Assembly: GCA_017962745.1 (NCBI GenBank)
Contig: JAGCUR010000010.1
Span: 1-52,549, forward strand
Direction: 5' to 3'
Source of the DNA: Bacilli bacterium
Lineage (GTDB): Bacteria; Bacillota_I; Bacilli_A; ML615J-28; CAG-698
DNA length: 52,549 bases
The notes beneath the pieces are model-generated. The model saw nothing but the letters and a program-made list of their open reading frames with translations, was not told the origin of the DNA and did not search any database. Below are positions 51,178 to 52,549 of this stretch, piece by piece. The position numbers and the translations under genes are program-made. Each line of letters begins with the position of its first letter. The first letter of the stretch is position 1.

Positions 51178-52549
51178 TTATAAATCGGCAAGAAGTTTTT
51201 TAATGCTTGCAAGTCTTTCCTCATAATTATTTAGTTTAGCTTTTTCTTCTTCGATTTTTGCGGCAGGGGCACGAGAAATAAATCCTGGATTATTAAGCAT
51301 GCCATTACATCTAGCTATTTCTGCTTCCATCTTCTTAAGTTCAGCTTGTAATTTAGCTCTTTCTTCATCTAAGTTAACTAGCGTAGCTAGTGGAACATAG
51401 ATATTTAAGCCATCTACTACTTTCATTACGCATTTTTCACTGTTTACATCGCTAGATGTATAAGTGATATGTTCGTAATTAGTAAACTTTTGTAAGTAAT
51501 GATCGTTTTCTTTTAAGAATGCTAAATCGGCTTCATCTTTAGCTTCTAAAATAATATCAATCTTCTTCGATGGAGCAACGTTTTTCTCGGCTCTAATATT
51601 TCTAATTGAAGTAATAATATCAAAGATTAGGCTAACGCCTTTTGCTTCTTTGAAGTTATATTCTTTTTTAATAGTAGGCCATTCAGAGATACAAATTGAA
51701 CCATCATTATATGCTTTATAAATGTCTTCGGTAACAAATGGCATAAATGGATGAAGTAATTTAATAATTGCGGTTAAGCAATAATTTAATACGGCGCAAG
51801 TATTGATCTTTTCTGCTTGTGGTTTAGCTTCATTTGTTAGAACAACTTTTGTCATCTCTAAATACCAACTAGCAAAATCATTCCATACAAAGTTATATAA
51901 GTTTTTAGCTACTTCACCGAAATCATACTTTTCGTAGTTACGATCAGCATCTTTAATTTCTTCATTTAATCTTAGTAAGATCCATTTATCCATTATATTT
52001 AATAGTTTTGGATCAATTGCTTCACCATTATAGTGGTTATTATCCATAGTTAAGCCAATATAACGAGCAATATTCCATAACTTATTAATATAATTCCAAC
52101 TTGCTTCCATCTTAGTATCTGAATATCTAATATCCATACCAGGTGAAGTTGTTGTTGTTAAGAAATAACGAAGGGCATCGATGCCATATTGGTTAACGGC
52201 ATCCATCATATCTACACCATTATTTAGTGATTTAGATACTTTACGACCTAATTCATCACGAATAATACCATGAATTAATACGTCTTTAAATGGACGGCTT
52301 CCCGTTAAGTACTTAGATTGGAATGCCATTCTTGCTACCCAGAAGAAAATAATATCATATCCCGTAACTAGAGTATCAGTTGGGAAGAAATGATTAAAGT
52401 CAGGTGTCTTATCTGGCCAGCCTAATGTGCTAAATGGCCATAAGGCACTTGAAAACCAAGTATCTAGTGCATCTTCATCTCTAACCCAGCCATCTTCTTT
52501 AGGGGCTTCCATACCAACATATACCTCATCCCCCTTATACCAAGCAGGG
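51178..52549 (-). CDS. valS: Valyl-tRNA synthetase (C-terminal part, cut by window edge)
   Basis: About 457 C-terminal residues; the reading frame is open through the right edge (PAWYKGDEVYVG precedes the first internal Met). Class I signature region DEDALDTWFSSALWPFSTLGWPD and the motif-2 lysine loop GRKVSKSLNNGVD are present; the family usually has KMSKS, and here the second residue is Val. Anticodon-binding domain (YNFVWNDFASWYLEMTK) and a C-terminal coiled-coil arm (about the last 65 residues, EERAKLQAELKKMEAEI) complete the enzyme. The HIGH motif lies outside the window. Cotranscribed with folC. Confidence 0.95.
   Translation of the reverse strand, partial: PAWYKGDEVYVGMEAPKEDGWVRDEDALDTWFSSALWPFSTLGWPDKTPDFNHFFPTDTLVTGYDIIFFWVARMAFQSKYLTGSRPFKDVLIHGIIRDELGRKVSKSLNNGVDMMDAVNQYGIDALRYFLTTTTSPGMDIRYSDTKMEASWNYINKLWNIARYIGLTMDNNHYNGEAIDPKLLNIMDKWILLRLNEEIKDADRNYEKYDFGEVAKNLYNFVWNDFASWYLEMTKVVLTNEAKPQAEKINTCAVLNYCLTAIIKLLHPFMPFVTEDIYKAYNDGSICISEWPTIKKEYNFKEAKGVSLIFDIITSIRNIRAEKNVAPSKKIDIILEAKDEADLAFLKENDHYLQKFTNYEHITYTSSDVNSEKCVMKVVDGLNIYVPLATLVNLDEERAKLQAELKKMEAEIARCNGMLNNPGFISRAPAAKIEEEKAKLNNYEERLASIKKLLADL

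Overview
The window is AT-rich, gene-dense bacterial chromosome that reads as a low-GC Gram-positive (Firmicutes/Bacilli) genome, most likely an uncultured gut-type lineage near the Erysipelotrichia / RF39 / Acholeplasma side of Bacilli. This rests on Bacillus-like gene order (xerD-deoB, lepA-hemW, yqeG-yqeH-yqeK-rsfS, trmR-trhP1-trhP2-greA, valS-folC), Bacilli-type genes (recU, rnhC, mutS2, ntdP, DUF3899), strong GGAGG ribosome binding sites and sigma-A promoters with 17-bp spacers. TGA is used as a stop (mutS2, trmR, the 28860-29312 regulator and the SNase gene all end in TGA in ATGA overlaps) and Trp is TGG, so the standard bacterial code applies, not the Mycoplasma one. The lineage call is inference. 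Nearly all genes are on the minus strand; only recU, a glycerophosphodiesterase and rnhC are on plus. I see no IS element, prophage, CRISPR array, tRNA or rRNA, and no gene-free stretch longer than about 275 bases.

Layout. 1-1690: 5' part of a polyamine-type ABC ATPase gene (potA-like) with its XRE-cupin regulator and a palindromic operator. 1702-13990: a large DUF885 lipoprotein peptidase, then an oppABCDF-DUF3899 operon whose SBP, OppC, OppD and OppF are all enlarged. 14166-21187: lysophospholipase, deoB, xerD, a TfoX-like protein, a membrane protein, hemW and lepA. 21320-25578: YczE-type membrane protein, recU, a TPP-riboswitch-controlled thiT, ntdP, a GNAT, and a small cluster of membrane/zinc-ribbon proteins with a tiny lipoprotein that has no usual start codon. 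25588-33969: intracellular GH20 hexosaminidase, glycerophosphodiesterase, an XRE regulator paired with an acidic repeat protein, then mutS2 / CE2-like esterase / hexokinase in one overlapping operon. 34088-39962: rnhC, rpsU, HU-SNase-rdgB, and a yqeG-yqeH-(yqeK::rsfS) ribosome-assembly operon with a gene fusion. 40026-47432: ROK-type protein, greA, tRNA wobble-uridine hydroxylation/methylation genes with an HTH-helical regulator, a possibly leaderless metallopeptidase, and radC. 47544-52549: flavodiiron-flavin reductase-rubredoxin fusion with a flavodoxin, then folC and the 3' part of valS.

How the genes fit together. The picture is of an anaerobic, host-associated fermenter that depends on import: peptides (Opp), polyamines (Pot), thiamine (ThiT), sugars and glycan fragments (GH20, CE2, hexokinase), with an oxygen-scavenging flavodiiron system. 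Most of the window is ordinary housekeeping. Least ordinary are (i) long helical insertions inside three different ABC ATPases, (ii) a YqeK-RsfS fusion, (iii) an XRE regulator whose C-terminus appears to share a repeat with the acidic protein encoded by the next gene, (iv) the ATA-start lipoprotein, and (v) several well-formed palindromic operators at promoters.
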